The notes: generated by a model from the letters alone, not told the origin. A stretch of 64,000 nt of DNA from Nostoc sp. NIES-4103 (GCF_002368335.1 NZ_AP018288.1:3491044-3555043); one strand, 5' to 3'. Counted from the first letter of the stretch, positions 9,941 to 19,994 are shown. Numbers and translations: made by a program.

Positions 9941-10924
9941 TGATTAAAAGCTCAGGATGCCATCTTCTTGAAATTCCAAATTAGCTTAGCTCAAACCGGA
10001 TAAATCTTTATCAACCAGAGAGAAATTCACGCTTTTTGGTACAGAAAAAATTCATTTGGGAGTAAATGAATAAAATATTTTTGGCAGAATATTCAAGGGA
10101 ACTATTTACAATCTGCTGAGGCTAATTTTAAAAGTCTTTCTAATTTCAAATTGGTCAGCTAAAACACCTGATATCATGACCGTATAAATACTTATGATAT
10201 CTGTGGAGGTCGGTAATTGGGAATTGGTAATTGGGAATTGGATTCTACTATTAGTCATCACATCTCACCCACTACCCATTACCTATTACCAGGCAAACCG
10301 ACTATATCGTAAGTAATTATATCATTTATTTGTAAGGCTGCGCCAAACTCTTTGAACTTATTCTTTCTTTCTTTCTTTCTTTCTGTCTTTGTGTCCTTTG
10401 CGTCCTTTGCGGTTCGTTTTTCTTTCTTATACTTAGGGTTTAGCGCATCTTCATACAGAATTGGTATTAGCCGAACTTGATATGACTAATGACGGTCATT
10501 ACAAGTGATGATGCAACTTGGATGCACATTAGCTTATCCCTAGCAAATTTGCTCTGATAGACCAGTACACCTCTGCTATCAAAGTAAAGTTTGGAGAAAC
10601 TGGAGCAGTTTGTTAAAAAAAAATGACATTGACAAAGAGTTTAGCCTTAACTGAACCGTATTGTGATATACAGCAGTTACACATTTATTAAATTATTATT
10701 AAATGTTTACTTAACTGTCTTAACTGTCTTAACTGTCCTTGCATTTGCATAAAAAATGTAATAACGTGTTGAACATAGTTTTCAGTAATGCCCGCTAGGG
10801 CGTGTCATAAATTAGCTTAGGTGGAGTCAGTGCCACCGACAGTTTGTATTCCAACAGTAAGTAAATGCCTTCAACTGCTTTGTTTGCTGTGAGTAGATTT
10901 TGTCGAGCAGAGAAAAAGTAAACC
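9941..10924. other. Repeat-rich intergenic region
   Basis: No gene is evident. It holds TAATTGGGAATTGG-type repeats (~10215-10240), a CTTT microsatellite (~10364-10383), a TGTGTCCTTTGCGTCC-type dispersed repeat, the reverse-complement copy of the 22-bp repeat at 10512-10533, and three contiguous copies of TTAACTGTC (10711-10737). The promoter of the next gene probably lies in the last 200 bp, but I see no convincing boxes. Confidence 0.6.
10512..10533. repeat. Dispersed 22-bp repeat, copy B (inverted)
   Basis: Exact reverse complement of 4657-4678, again next to a TGACTAATGAC-like word. Two inverted copies six kilobases apart suggest a small mobile or recombining repeat. Confidence 0.6.
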
Positions 10925-11683
10925 ATGACAAGCACGCTGGCATATAACCTGGAAAAGCAGTTAAGCTTTTCCGGTTCGCATATAGATGCGAAATACGTTG
11001 AAAATGTGAGTAATTATTACATTAACAACGAAACTATTGTAGTCAACCCCCACATGTGGGATGTATCCGTTGGGCAGCCCGTTAGAAATATCATTCCTGC
11101 TTTCTCCTCAACAATCCTTAAAGACATAACCATTGAGAAGGCTCAAGCACTGATATTGATCGAGGTCAAAGACACCACCAATATCGGGAATATTATTTTG
11201 GAACAGGGTTGGTTTCTATTAGGCGATACTATTGAAGATTCGCCCAGTAATGGCAATACAAGCGAACTACCCTATCCCAAGAATACACCTCTATGGAAAT
11301 CGCCACAAGATGACGCGGGTATTGTAGAGATTGACCCGTATTACATGACAAGGCAAGCACAGACGCCAGGTCAAAAGCAAAGCTTTGTCGTGAAACTAAA
11401 CTTATGGTTTGCCCCTTCACACACCAATTGTTTCATACACAACAAGCATGACTTTATCGAAATCCACACAGAGATATTCGGTACTGGCAGAATGCAGAAG
11501 TTCAAAGCTCAAGATTATGGCACTCTCTATGAAGACATGTTAATGAGTCCAGGCTTCACAACTGTTGTGCCATTTTGTCAAGTTGAAGACAACAACCAAT
11601 ACATTTATCCGTGGCATCAATATTACGCAGATACAGATTGCATCTGGATGGCAATAGAATATCATCCGTTGGCTAAGGCTTAA
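10925..11683 (+). CDS. Cupin-like protein of unknown function, next to glucan lyase
   Basis: Soluble protein of 252 residues, no signal peptide. The sequence is rich in beta strands. His/Glu-rich strand pairs such as NCFIHNKHDFIEIHTE and YPWHQYYADTDCIWMAIEYHP recall the two metal-binding motifs of cupins, but I could not assign a named family. It sits 194 bp upstream of the GH31 glucan-lyase gene, on the same strand, with nothing else nearby. One inference is that it acts on 1,5-anhydrofructose, since enzymes that dehydrate or tautomerise that sugar in fungi contain cupin folds. This is a hypothesis, not an assignment. Confidence 0.55.
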   Translation: MTSTLAYNLEKQLSFSGSHIDAKYVENVSNYYINNETIVVNPHMWDVSVGQPVRNIIPAFSSTILKDITIEKAQALILIEVKDTTNIGNIILEQGWFLLGDTIEDSPSNGNTSELPYPKNTPLWKSPQDDAGIVEIDPYYMTRQAQTPGQKQSFVVKLNLWFAPSHTNCFIHNKHDFIEIHTEIFGTGRMQKFKAQDYGTLYEDMLMSPGFTTVVPFCQVEDNNQYIYPWHQYYADTDCIWMAIEYHPLAKA

Positions 11684-11877
11684 ACTCAGTAACTTGATTG
11701 AGGGAGATTGCCAAGTAAATTTTGACATGGCGATCGCTAATACCAAGCAAATCCTTTGTCCTTGGCTCCAACAGATTGCACAAATTAATCTTGAAACTCC
11801 AAGGTAGGAAGTTCAGGTAGCTCTACCTCAGTAAGTCTTGCAGACAATTTCCTTTAATATCACCAGAGGTTTACTAT

Positions 11878-14800
11878 ATGTCAGGGCCAATTTTATCTGA
11901 TGTCTACAAGTTCGTTACAGTCGAAGAATATTTCAACAACATCAAAAGCTGGCAAACCCTCCAGAAAGCTTCTTCTTATCAATACATAGACAAAGATCAA
12001 ACACTCGTACTTGAGTTTCAAAACAGCAATGGCAATACCTGTGCTATGCTGCTTCAGTTCGTTCAGAATGATACCTTCCGGGTTCGTTTCAACCCCAAAA
12101 AACGCAAAGAAGATTACAGCAATAACAACACTCGTGCGTTAGTCCAAAACACCTTCACTGAGTTAAAGGACGCAGCACAGCAGGGAGATGAAGAGTTTTA
12201 TATAGAGTACGAAGACAAAGGTGGTTACGGCTGCATACTAACCACGAAAAAGCAGCAAAATAATGAAGCTGTCATGCAGGTAATAGTTACCACAGATCCA
12301 TTCCAAATCAATGTGATCAACTGCGAACCTGACGGCACTACCTTTAAAGTTTGGGAGACATCAATACCTGGGATACTATACACTCCCAACGGCAATGACG
12401 ATTATGCCATTATCCAGTCTGTGGATAAACCTGCACCAGCTAAATATATTGGCTTTGGGGAACAAGGTGGTAAATCACTATGCCGCAATAGTGGGCAACT
12501 AAACTATTTCAATTTCGATAACATGCGGTATCGGCAGGTCTATAACTACGGCCCCTTAGACGGACGAGAACCGCTTTACCATTCAGAACCGTTTTTCATT
12601 GAATTTAACGGTGTTCCTGAAAAAGATTGCGTCACGGGCATATACGTTGACAACCGCGGTCAAATCCTGATGGATATTGGCTACCAGAACTCCAGTCACT
12701 ATCTGGTTGGTACTCGCTTCGGCGACCTTGACTATTATTTCTTCATGGCAGACACTCCAGCAGAGCTGATAGAAAGCTTTACTGAGATTGTCGGGCGATC
12801 GCGGCTAAAACCCAGATGGGCTTTAGGATATCATCAAGGATGCTATGGATATGAAGACCGGGGCGCTTTGGAATGGACTGTTCGCAAGCATCGTGACTAC
12901 CAAATTCCCCTCGACGGTCTTCACGTTGATGTAGACGTACAGGATAACTATCACACCTTCACCATTAATACACAGAAGTTCCCTGATCCCAAAGGCATGT
13001 TTGCCACTTTAAAAGCGCAGGGTGTGAAGTGTAGCACGAACATCACCCCAATTATTAGCAGCAACCAGAAAACACCATACAAATCCTACACCGAAGGCAT
13101 AGAAAAAGGCTATTTTGTCAAAGATAAGCGTTTCTTCGGTGATCTCAATCTGAGCAACCCTGAAGACCTGAACAAAGGTTACAGCTACCAGAATTACGAT
13201 CCTCCAGGACAACAAAGCGTTTTCTTCGCATACGATCCAGAACACAACGCCAATACGGGCAATCCTTATATTGGGGAAGTCTACTACGGAAATGACCGAC
13301 ATACAGGTCTAGAAATGGGTACCCCCGGTCATTACCCGGATTTAGGACGGCAAGAAGTGCGTGATTGGTGGGGTAAGCAATATCAATATCTCTATGATAT
13401 GGGACTGGAAATGGTTTGGCAGGACATGACAACACCTGCTATTCGTTCCCGTCGTGGGGATATGCGCGGCTTCCCCTTCCGATTGCTGGTGACTGACGAT
13501 TCCATTGTGGGAGAGGAACCCAAACTAACGCCGGCCATTAAGGTGTGGAACTTGTATTCATACAATCTCCACAAAGCAACTTACTACGGCCTCAACAACC
13601 TTGTATACTCAGAACAGTCAGATAAACCAGGACAGCGCCGCAAGGATCGTAACTTCATCGTCGGGCGCGGCAGTTTTACCGGCGCACACCGCTTTGCCGC
13701 ATTGTGGACAGGCGATAACTCTTCAACCTGGGATTTCTTGAAGATGAACGTGTCTCAAGTCATGTCACTTGGTATGACTGGCGTTACCATCTGCGGACAA
13801 GATATCGGCGGCTTTGAACAAGAGAACGACCAACAACGCTGGGTCGGCCCAGAACTGTTTATCCGTTGGGTGGCTGCGGGAGCTTTCCTACCCTGGTTCC
13901 GCAACCATTATATGCGTAAGGGACGCAAAGAGTTCCAAGAAATCTTCATGTACGAAGAATGGTTTAAGGAAAATTGGGGTGGTAACCTACCAGAACCGCA
14001 ATATTTGTACCGCGCAGTTTTACCTGCCTGTAAGTATTACATTGAATTGCGGTATCGCCTGCTTCAGGTGTTCTATGATGCCATGTTTGAGAACACCTAT
14101 GATGGGTTGCCTATCTGCCGCCCCATGTTCCTCAACGACCCGCAAGACAAGGCGCTCTACAACGATAAAATCGCCTTCCTTGATGACCAGTTCTTTGTCC
14201 GCCACGATATCCTCGTCGCTCCAGTTCTAGATCCGCAGTCAGCTAGTAACGGCTACGGCAAACGCGATATTTATCTACCTGCTGGCAGCAACTGGTATAC
14301 TTTTAAAGACAACAAACAGCCCCTTGATGCTCCTGTGGATGGTGGGACAACTATCCGCGGTTTTGATGCTAGTCTCAGTGGCGACCCCAAACACATTCCC
14401 TTTATCGTTCCCATCTACGTGCGAGCAGGCGCGATTATACCCACTATAGAGGTTGAACAATATGTGGGAGAGCGGAACAGCAAAGGTTTGCTCAATCCGA
14501 TCACGCTGAATATCTATCCCGGTGAAAGTGGTCAATACACCATGTACTTGGATGATGGAGTCAGCCGTGCTTCTGAACCGAAGGAGTCAGCTATATACGA
14601 TAATGATGACCTGGCTAACAGTGAATATCGTGAGGTACTAATTACCCACAACAAAACTGGTTCAACACGCCAGATTATCGTAGAGCGTAAACATGACAAC
14701 TATCAGCCCAAAGAAGACTTTTTCTTCGTGGCCATCCTGCACGATCCGTCTGAAACCACAGGCAATTCAGTCGCATTGAAGAAGATCACACTAAACGGGC

Positions 14801-14964
14801 AAGAGGTTGGTTTAATTTCAGGCGGTAGCCCTGATGATCGGGCGCATAGGCTAAGCGGTTCTTCTAGCAATGCCTGGTACTACAACGAAAACATCAGAAT
14901 CAGTTTCGTTAAGGTGTTTGATAACAGTCCCTCGATCAAAATACAGGCAGAATACAATGTCTGA
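11878..14964 (+). CDS. GH31 enzyme with alpha-1,4-glucan lyase signatures
   Basis: The 1028-residue protein is a glycoside hydrolase family 31 member: an N-terminal beta domain, a (beta/alpha)8 barrel from ~330, then C-terminal beta domains. Ordinary alpha-glucosidases have WxDMNE around the nucleophile. This protein has VWQDMTTP with D516, as in the red-algal lyases, and also shares PLDGLHVDVDVQDN, TNITP, GDNSSTW (second catalytic Asp, D613), GQDIGGF and LPWFRNHY with them. Length is also close to the ~1040 residues of those lyases. Alpha-1,4-glucan lyase releases 1,5-anhydro-D-fructose from glycogen or starch by beta-elimination rather than hydrolysis. No signal peptide is seen, so glycogen is the likely substrate. 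The gene looks GC-richer than the cas and kinase genes, which may reflect transfer. An ordinary alpha-glucosidase remains the alternative. Confidence 0.8.
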   Translation: MSGPILSDVYKFVTVEEYFNNIKSWQTLQKASSYQYIDKDQTLVLEFQNSNGNTCAMLLQFVQNDTFRVRFNPKKRKEDYSNNNTRALVQNTFTELKDAAQQGDEEFYIEYEDKGGYGCILTTKKQQNNEAVMQVIVTTDPFQINVINCEPDGTTFKVWETSIPGILYTPNGNDDYAIIQSVDKPAPAKYIGFGEQGGKSLCRNSGQLNYFNFDNMRYRQVYNYGPLDGREPLYHSEPFFIEFNGVPEKDCVTGIYVDNRGQILMDIGYQNSSHYLVGTRFGDLDYYFFMADTPAELIESFTEIVGRSRLKPRWALGYHQGCYGYEDRGALEWTVRKHRDYQIPLDGLHVDVDVQDNYHTFTINTQKFPDPKGMFATLKAQGVKCSTNITPIISSNQKTPYKSYTEGIEKGYFVKDKRFFGDLNLSNPEDLNKGYSYQNYDPPGQQSVFFAYDPEHNANTGNPYIGEVYYGNDRHTGLEMGTPGHYPDLGRQEVRDWWGKQYQYLYDMGLEMVWQDMTTPAIRSRRGDMRGFPFRLLVTDDSIVGEEPKLTPAIKVWNLYSYNLHKATYYGLNNLVYSEQSDKPGQRRKDRNFIVGRGSFTGAHRFAALWTGDNSSTWDFLKMNVSQVMSLGMTGVTICGQDIGGFEQENDQQRWVGPELFIRWVAAGAFLPWFRNHYMRKGRKEFQEIFMYEEWFKENWGGNLPEPQYLYRAVLPACKYYIELRYRLLQVFYDAMFENTYDGLPICRPMFLNDPQDKALYNDKIAFLDDQFFVRHDILVAPVLDPQSASNGYGKRDIYLPAGSNWYTFKDNKQPLDAPVDGGTTIRGFDASLSGDPKHIPFIVPIYVRAGAIIPTIEVEQYVGERNSKGLLNPITLNIYPGESGQYTMYLDDGVSRASEPKESAIYDNDDLANSEYREVLITHNKTGSTRQIIVERKHDNYQPKEDFFFVAILHDPSETTGNSVALKKITLNGQEVGLISGGSPDDRAHRLSGSSSNAWYYNENIRISFVKVFDNSPSIKIQAEYNV

Positions 14965-15680
14965 AGTACCTACGCTGACCCTTGATCGGGTATAGTATGG
15001 GCTTACTGCCCAACAGATCATGAACCAGCTACTAGTGGTGCGCCACAGAAACTTTGCATGGTGGTGAGCTGGGGAGGCTGGGGAGGCTGGGGAGGCTGGG
15101 GGGGGGGAAGAGAGTTTTTTAGCAGGGTTTTCACTCCCCCCGCTCCCCCTGCTCCCCCCGCTCCCCCTGCTTGCCCTCACATAGCAATTTTGGGTTGGTG
15201 AACTACTAGTTCTGTAGCTGTCTAATTATTCTCACACATGCGATCGCACTCCTATCTACAACCAGTGCGATCGCTATTTTGTCTTTTTATTCACTAATTA
15301 CAAATACTATGGATTGGGTGAATTCGATGGAGTGTGGATTGCTCTTCCTTTAACTAATTGACACGAAGTTATGTGCAAGTTGCATAAGTCCTATATTAAA
15401 ACTAAACCGTTTAGTATAGAAATGATCCCTATATCTCCCTGACCACCCAAAAACTTACTATTAATAACTCCTGCCTTTTTTAATTTATCGAACTCACGTT
15501 AATGTGAATAAACAATAAGGCTTTCTTTTCAGAAAGTTAAAATCTGTTGACATACATCTATCTCAAGATATAAGTTTTACATAGCCTAGAAAGATTGATA
15601 ATTGATGGTTCTTAACAAAAGGAGAACTACGCTCCCACTAAGTATTATCTCTGTCAGTCAATAGGCGTACATTCTGAAAT

Positions 15681-15853
15681 TTCAGTAGACCGAAAATTTT
15701 TGTAAATTGAGGAAATGAAGACCTCGCCCTTAAGGGCGGGGTTTAAATAAGGGTTTTAAGCAACAATTCGGGAACTGGGCAGAGCGATCGCCTGCCTCAC
15801 CAGGAAAAATGTACGCATGGTAAGCCTTTTAGAAATATTTTCGGTCTACTGAA
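15681..15853. mobile_element. MITE-like element with 17-bp perfect terminal inverted repeats
   Basis: TTCAGTAGACCGAAAAT (15681-15697) is exactly inverted at 15837-15853, enclosing 173 bp in all. The centre holds the hairpin CTCGCCCTTAAGGGCGGG followed by GTTTAAA, similar to the right-end hairpins of IS200/IS605-type TnpB elements of cyanobacteria. GCGTACAT, just outside the left arm, recurs inverted inside the right arm. No transposase and no obvious target duplication. Confidence 0.5.
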
Positions 15854-16275
15854 GTTATATGAAGTTGATGGTTAAGGTTAAATTCACAGTCACAAACAAA
15901 TCTAAAAGTATAGTTTATAGCAATATGTAATCAAAATTCCAGTATTTGCACTATGTGAAAAACCAGGTGTGCAATGTGTGGTTTCAACTCTGTCGGATAG
16001 CACGCATAGCATTTTTGGTTACTTTGTGGCTAAAACGGTTTCAATTTGATTCCCCAAGTTTCTTAAATCAATTACACACTGGTGAGAAGGGCAGGGGGGT
16101 TCAACATAATTACTAATTCGTAATTTGTAATTCGTAATTAAAAGGGTTTGAGTCAAGAGCTAAATTTTTGGAAAATTAGCGGTCTTGAATTAATTGGGGT
16201 CTAAATCCTCAACTAATTCAATTGCGAATTACGAATTATCAATTACGAATTATTTTAAATCCCCCTTCACACGCA

Positions 16276-16346
16276 GTTCCCGTTCCCTATTCCCTATTCC
16301 CCATTCCCCATTCCCCATTCCCTATTCCCTATTCCCTGTTCCCTGT
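16276..16346. repeat. Heptamer tandem repeat (TTCCCYA)
   Basis: About ten tandem heptamers alternating TTCCCTA and TTCCCCA, ending in TTCCCTG copies. Typical short tandem repeat of this group. Confidence 0.8.
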
Positions 16347-16584
16347 TAATGCCAATTTTTGTAGGGTGGGCAATGGTTTTATTGCTATGAAACCCTGATT
16401 TTTGTGTTGTGGGCAATCCCCACCTCTAGAGTAATTGAGAATGGTGCAACATCTTGGTCTTCCACAGGCGTGTTTTTGCTTCCACAAAATATGAAAGAAA
16501 CACTTGAGTTAAAAACCTAAAAGCATTACTGCATAAGGATTTTAATATGTGTTTCTTCATAGCCAACTAACAAAGGATTAATAA

Positions 16585-18726
16585 ATGTTCAAAACATCTG
16601 AGTGCAACTATCATTATCTGGGTTTAATTCAAGCCTGGAAAATGGTTGCTTTCGCGGCTTTTATATCGGTACTGATGATGACGTTCTCAGCGCCATCTGT
16701 ACAAGCAGCGCCAGCAGTAAGCGTCGTGGAAAATCCCCCGGCAGCAGAACCCATCTTGGAAAATCGGCGCATCTTGGAAAATCCGCCGGTGTTGGAACTT
16801 CGCAAGAAACCAACCCTAACTACTCCACGCCTGGGTAAACCGACAACAAGGTCGGATGGCAAGGTCGAGAAAGAATTCGATCTCAACATTGTCTATACCC
16901 CTAGCAAACTCTACAATCCGGCAACCCAGCGCGATGACAATGTGCAATTGCGTAGTTATGTTGGAACCGGTACTAGTCCAGACACGCCTTATGTCGCGCC
17001 GACCATCGAGGCTAAACCAGGCGACACCGTGCGAATCAACCTTAACAACCAACTGCCAGCTGATGATCCTAGTTGTATAAATGTAGGCGATAAGAACAAT
17101 CCTCATTGCTTTAACAACACGAATTTGCATTCCCACGGCTTGTGGGTCAGTCCCAGCGGCAATAGTGATAATGTGCTGGTGACGATCAAGCCCAATGAGC
17201 GCTTCACATATGAATACAACATTCCACCTGACCATCCGGCTGGTACCTTTTGGTATCACCCCCATCTACATGGCTCAACTGCGCTTCAGGTAGCAAGTGG
17301 CATGGCTGGTGCTTTAATCGTGCGTGGCGATCGCCTCCCTAGCGAAAGTGCTAACGGCGACATCGACACCTTGCTGAAGGGAGCTGACATCAAAGAAAGA
17401 GTCTTGGTGCTACAACAAATTCCATATGCCTGCGGACTAGACGTCAACCAGAATGTTATCTGGGCTTGTGAGCCGAATCAAACTGGTGAAATCGAGTCTT
17501 ACAATGGCTTTGGCCCCAGCGGCCCCAACTCTTGGCTTGGATCTGGGCGTTACACAAGCATTAATGGGTTGATTCTGCCTACCTTCCTCGCCAAGTCTGG
17601 CGAAATTGAGCGCTGGCGGATGATTCATGCAGGCCTGCGCGAAACCATCAGTTTGGAGTTTCGCAAGTTGGAAGACACGGCACCCAGTATCAACACGTTG
17701 AGAGCCGCCGATGCCGACCGTTACATCGGCAAAAATTGTACGGGTAAGCCTATCGACTACCACGTCATCGCCGACGACGGACTGACCAGATCCCAGGCAT
17801 GGCAAACCAGGTTGACCACCTTGCAGCCTGGCTACCGCAGTGATGCGTTAGTGGTTTTCCCTGAGCCAGGTCGTTACTGTGTAGTCGATACATCTGCCCC
17901 ACCATCGGGAAGTGTCACCAGGAATCCGGAGAGCCGCCAACTGCTGGGTATAGTCATAGCTGAGGGCAATACAGTAGTACCCGACATCCACGACTATCTC
18001 ACGGAAAAACTCATCAACGCCGCCTATTTCACGCTGCCAGTTCCAGGTCAGTTCCGGGACGCGATTATAGATGATCTAGAAAACTCGCTTAAGCTAACCG
18101 CCTTTACACCTCACCCTGATATCCAAGACAAAGAGCTGACTGGCAAGCAGGAGCTGGCTTTCTTCATCGACGTATATAGCACTCCACCCAAGTTCGAGGT
18201 CAGCAACGTTATAGGCCCGAATTTCGCTTTCAACCCCTATGATTTCAACCGCATAGACCGGGAGTTGACCCTAGGCGGTGCCGATGAATGGACTTTAGAG
18301 TCGTACTTCGTCGGTCATCCCTTCCACATCCATGTGAATCCTTTCCAGATCGTCAAAATCCTCGACCCGAACGGTAATGATATCAGTTTGCCGAATGGGA
18401 TAGATAATCCCGACGGTAAATGCGAGCGTGACCCGAAAGATCCTAAAACACCCAAGTGCGACCCGCAGTATCCAGGGCTCAAAGGCGTATGGAAAGATAC
18501 CCTCTGGGTAAAAAGTCTGATTTCAAATCCGCCACCAAAGCTAAGTGACCTACCGCCGAAGACAGGACTTTACACCATCGTTGTACGCAGTCGTTACCAG
18601 CGTTATACTGGCGAATTTGTGCTGCACTGCCATATTCTTGACCATGAAGACCAAGGCATGATGCAGAACGTCAGTATTGTTGACCTCACCAAAGGTGTAG
18701 GCAAAAAAGCTGTCAGTCAGAATTAA
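16585..18726 (+). CDS. Exported multicopper oxidase
   Basis: The 713-residue protein has all four copper-ligand motifs of the laccase / bilirubin-oxidase / CotA superfamily: HSHG (H182, H184), WYHPHLHG (H225, H227, H229), GHPFHIH, and HCHILDHEDQGMM (from H681), where the final Met is the usual type-1 axial ligand. A hydrophobic segment (VAFAAFISVLMMTFSAP) ending SVQAAP looks like a Sec signal peptide with an AxA-type cleavage site, so the enzyme acts outside the cytoplasm. A proline-rich linker with repeated ILENPP-like units (~45-75) follows. It oxidises a substrate with reduction of O2 to water; the substrate is unknown (phenols, Mn(II), Cu(I) or Fe(II) are possible). An AAGGA site precedes the start. 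The gene looks GC-richer than its surroundings, consistent with acquisition. Confidence 0.9.
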   Translation: MFKTSECNYHYLGLIQAWKMVAFAAFISVLMMTFSAPSVQAAPAVSVVENPPAAEPILENRRILENPPVLELRKKPTLTTPRLGKPTTRSDGKVEKEFDLNIVYTPSKLYNPATQRDDNVQLRSYVGTGTSPDTPYVAPTIEAKPGDTVRINLNNQLPADDPSCINVGDKNNPHCFNNTNLHSHGLWVSPSGNSDNVLVTIKPNERFTYEYNIPPDHPAGTFWYHPHLHGSTALQVASGMAGALIVRGDRLPSESANGDIDTLLKGADIKERVLVLQQIPYACGLDVNQNVIWACEPNQTGEIESYNGFGPSGPNSWLGSGRYTSINGLILPTFLAKSGEIERWRMIHAGLRETISLEFRKLEDTAPSINTLRAADADRYIGKNCTGKPIDYHVIADDGLTRSQAWQTRLTTLQPGYRSDALVVFPEPGRYCVVDTSAPPSGSVTRNPESRQLLGIVIAEGNTVVPDIHDYLTEKLINAAYFTLPVPGQFRDAIIDDLENSLKLTAFTPHPDIQDKELTGKQELAFFIDVYSTPPKFEVSNVIGPNFAFNPYDFNRIDRELTLGGADEWTLESYFVGHPFHIHVNPFQIVKILDPNGNDISLPNGIDNPDGKCERDPKDPKTPKCDPQYPGLKGVWKDTLWVKSLISNPPPKLSDLPPKTGLYTIVVRSRYQRYTGEFVLHCHILDHEDQGMMQNVSIVDLTKGVGKKAVSQN

Positions 18727-18873
18727 ATAGTTTTTTGACAGCGGATGTAGGGGCGGGTCGTCTTCTAGAAGTGTTGTTAGATTCTCTAGAAAGCCTACCT
18801 GGTCAATAGACTTCTTGCATAAATCAAAAAAAACAACCCTACCCCGCCTTTGACCAAATAATTACTAATTCGT

Positions 18874-18905
18874 AATATTACGCAAAATATATTTTGCGTA
18901 ATATT
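18874..18905. repeat. 32-bp perfect palindrome
   Basis: AATATTACGCAAAATA (18874-18889) is directly followed by its exact reverse complement, with no loop. It lies 150 bp after the multicopper-oxidase gene. A TTTTG follows, too weak to call an intrinsic terminator. It could be a protein-binding site or a dispersed palindrome. Confidence 0.7.
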
Positions 18906-19911
18906 TTGTAATTTCTGTAAATTTTGATTGAACGAGTTTAAGACAAACTTAGAGTGGCTGGTATGCCAATAAAACCTGATACTCAAATGCTATCAAGCAA
19001 TATTTTTGCTTGATATTGGCTAATATAAATTCCTAAATAGAGCGATTAAATTCGTAATTTAAATTTTGACCAAGCAGGGGAGTGGATGGTTTTACAAGGG
19101 TAATATCAGCCCGATCAATACTGTAAAATAAGTGACAGTTATGTGGGTAATGCTGATACCATTTCACGAAATCAGCCATGCAAATGATTTTTCTTTCTCC
19201 CCCAGCTTCCCCAGCTTCCCCAGCTTCCCCAGCTTGTCTAAATGCATCAATTTTAAAGTGAAACGGTATGAGGCTATTCCAACTGTTGTAAATTCTTCAA
19301 AGCATTTGTTTTTGCTTGATAGTGGAGTTGGACGAGAAGTGGCGATCGCACACATTCAAGCATGGCGATCGCAACAACCCTCTCCTTACATTATTGTGCT
19401 TGAGTTAAAGAACGATAGCAATCTGATTTCTTAGATATTTTTAGTCTCGGCGTTTTTTTGTGTCTTTTTTGCTCATTCTCAATCAATCTTAGCGATCGCA
19501 ACACCCGCCTAGTTTCTCATGTTCCATATCTAGCAACCTTTTTGCCGTTTTTTGATTGCAGACCTTGCATTTCTAGACAAAATAGTAATGCCTACGGCAA
19601 CCTGAAGTGCGATCGCCATCAATAATATTCTTAAATCTTAAATATTTTTAAAAAAACCATTGGCAAGAATGGATTACTGGTTCAGCTGTTACCCTATGCT
19701 TACTGTACTAAATGTCCGTTCTCTATTACTCCTAGCTGGAATGGCACAAACAAACTTAACATTATACCTCTAGAGGAGATAGAGTGAGAAAGAATAGGAA
19801 AAGGAAGACTTAGCCGTCTAAGACAGTAACCTTTTGATTCGCTTTGCCTCTACGCACTATCGCTATACTTTAAAATAAGGAGACACTCACCAGTCAGTAA
19901 TTTACTTTTTT

Positions 19912-19934
19912 GAGGAGGTCAAATGTTACATTAA
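19912..19934 (+). promoter_or_regulatory. Strong ribosome site with three-codon open frame upstream of kinase gene
   Basis: GAGGAGG (19912-19918) stands 4 nt before ATG (19923), which is followed by TTA CAT TAA. The minimal frame ends 60 bp before the histidine-kinase start, which itself has a weaker site. It may be a decoy or leader, or chance. Confidence 0.3.
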
Positions 19935-19994
19935 TCAAAAAATAGGGAATATTAAATTTAATAACTATACAAATTTATCAGTCATATAGACAGG

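Larger units (their letters stand above)
14965..16584. other. Long repeat-rich intergenic region
   Basis: No supported gene in 1.6 kb. It contains GGGGAGGCT 9-mers (~15070-15100) facing CCCCGCTCCCC-type repeats (~15137-15170), two HIP1-bearing words near 15240-15275, a MITE-like inverted-repeat element (15681-15853), GTAATTCGTAATT repeats (~16110-16140 and 16220-16250) and TTCCCTA/TTCCCCA heptamers (16276-16346). The last ~200 bp should contain the multicopper-oxidase promoter. Confidence 0.6.
18727..19994. other. Intergenic region with a 32-bp perfect palindrome
   Basis: No supported gene. It contains the palindrome at 18874-18905, CAGCTTCCC tandem repeats (~19198-19235), several HIP1 words, and a strong ribosome site with a three-codon frame just before the histidine kinase (19912-19934). 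Open frames here (for example 19132-19434) run through repeats and look spurious. Confidence 0.55.

Noticed and set aside
11878..14964. Annotation as a plain alpha-glucosidase
   Set aside because: The residues around the nucleophile (WQDMTTP) and several long blocks fit glucan lyases better, although only an assay or a phylogeny can settle it.
18795..18986. 63-codon open frame on the minus strand
   Set aside because: It lies across the 32-bp palindrome, is AT-driven, and has no start signal.
19132..19434. 100-codon open frame on the plus strand
   Set aside because: It passes through CAGCTTCCC tandem repeats (FPSFPSFPS) and has no ribosome site, domain or homology that I recognise.
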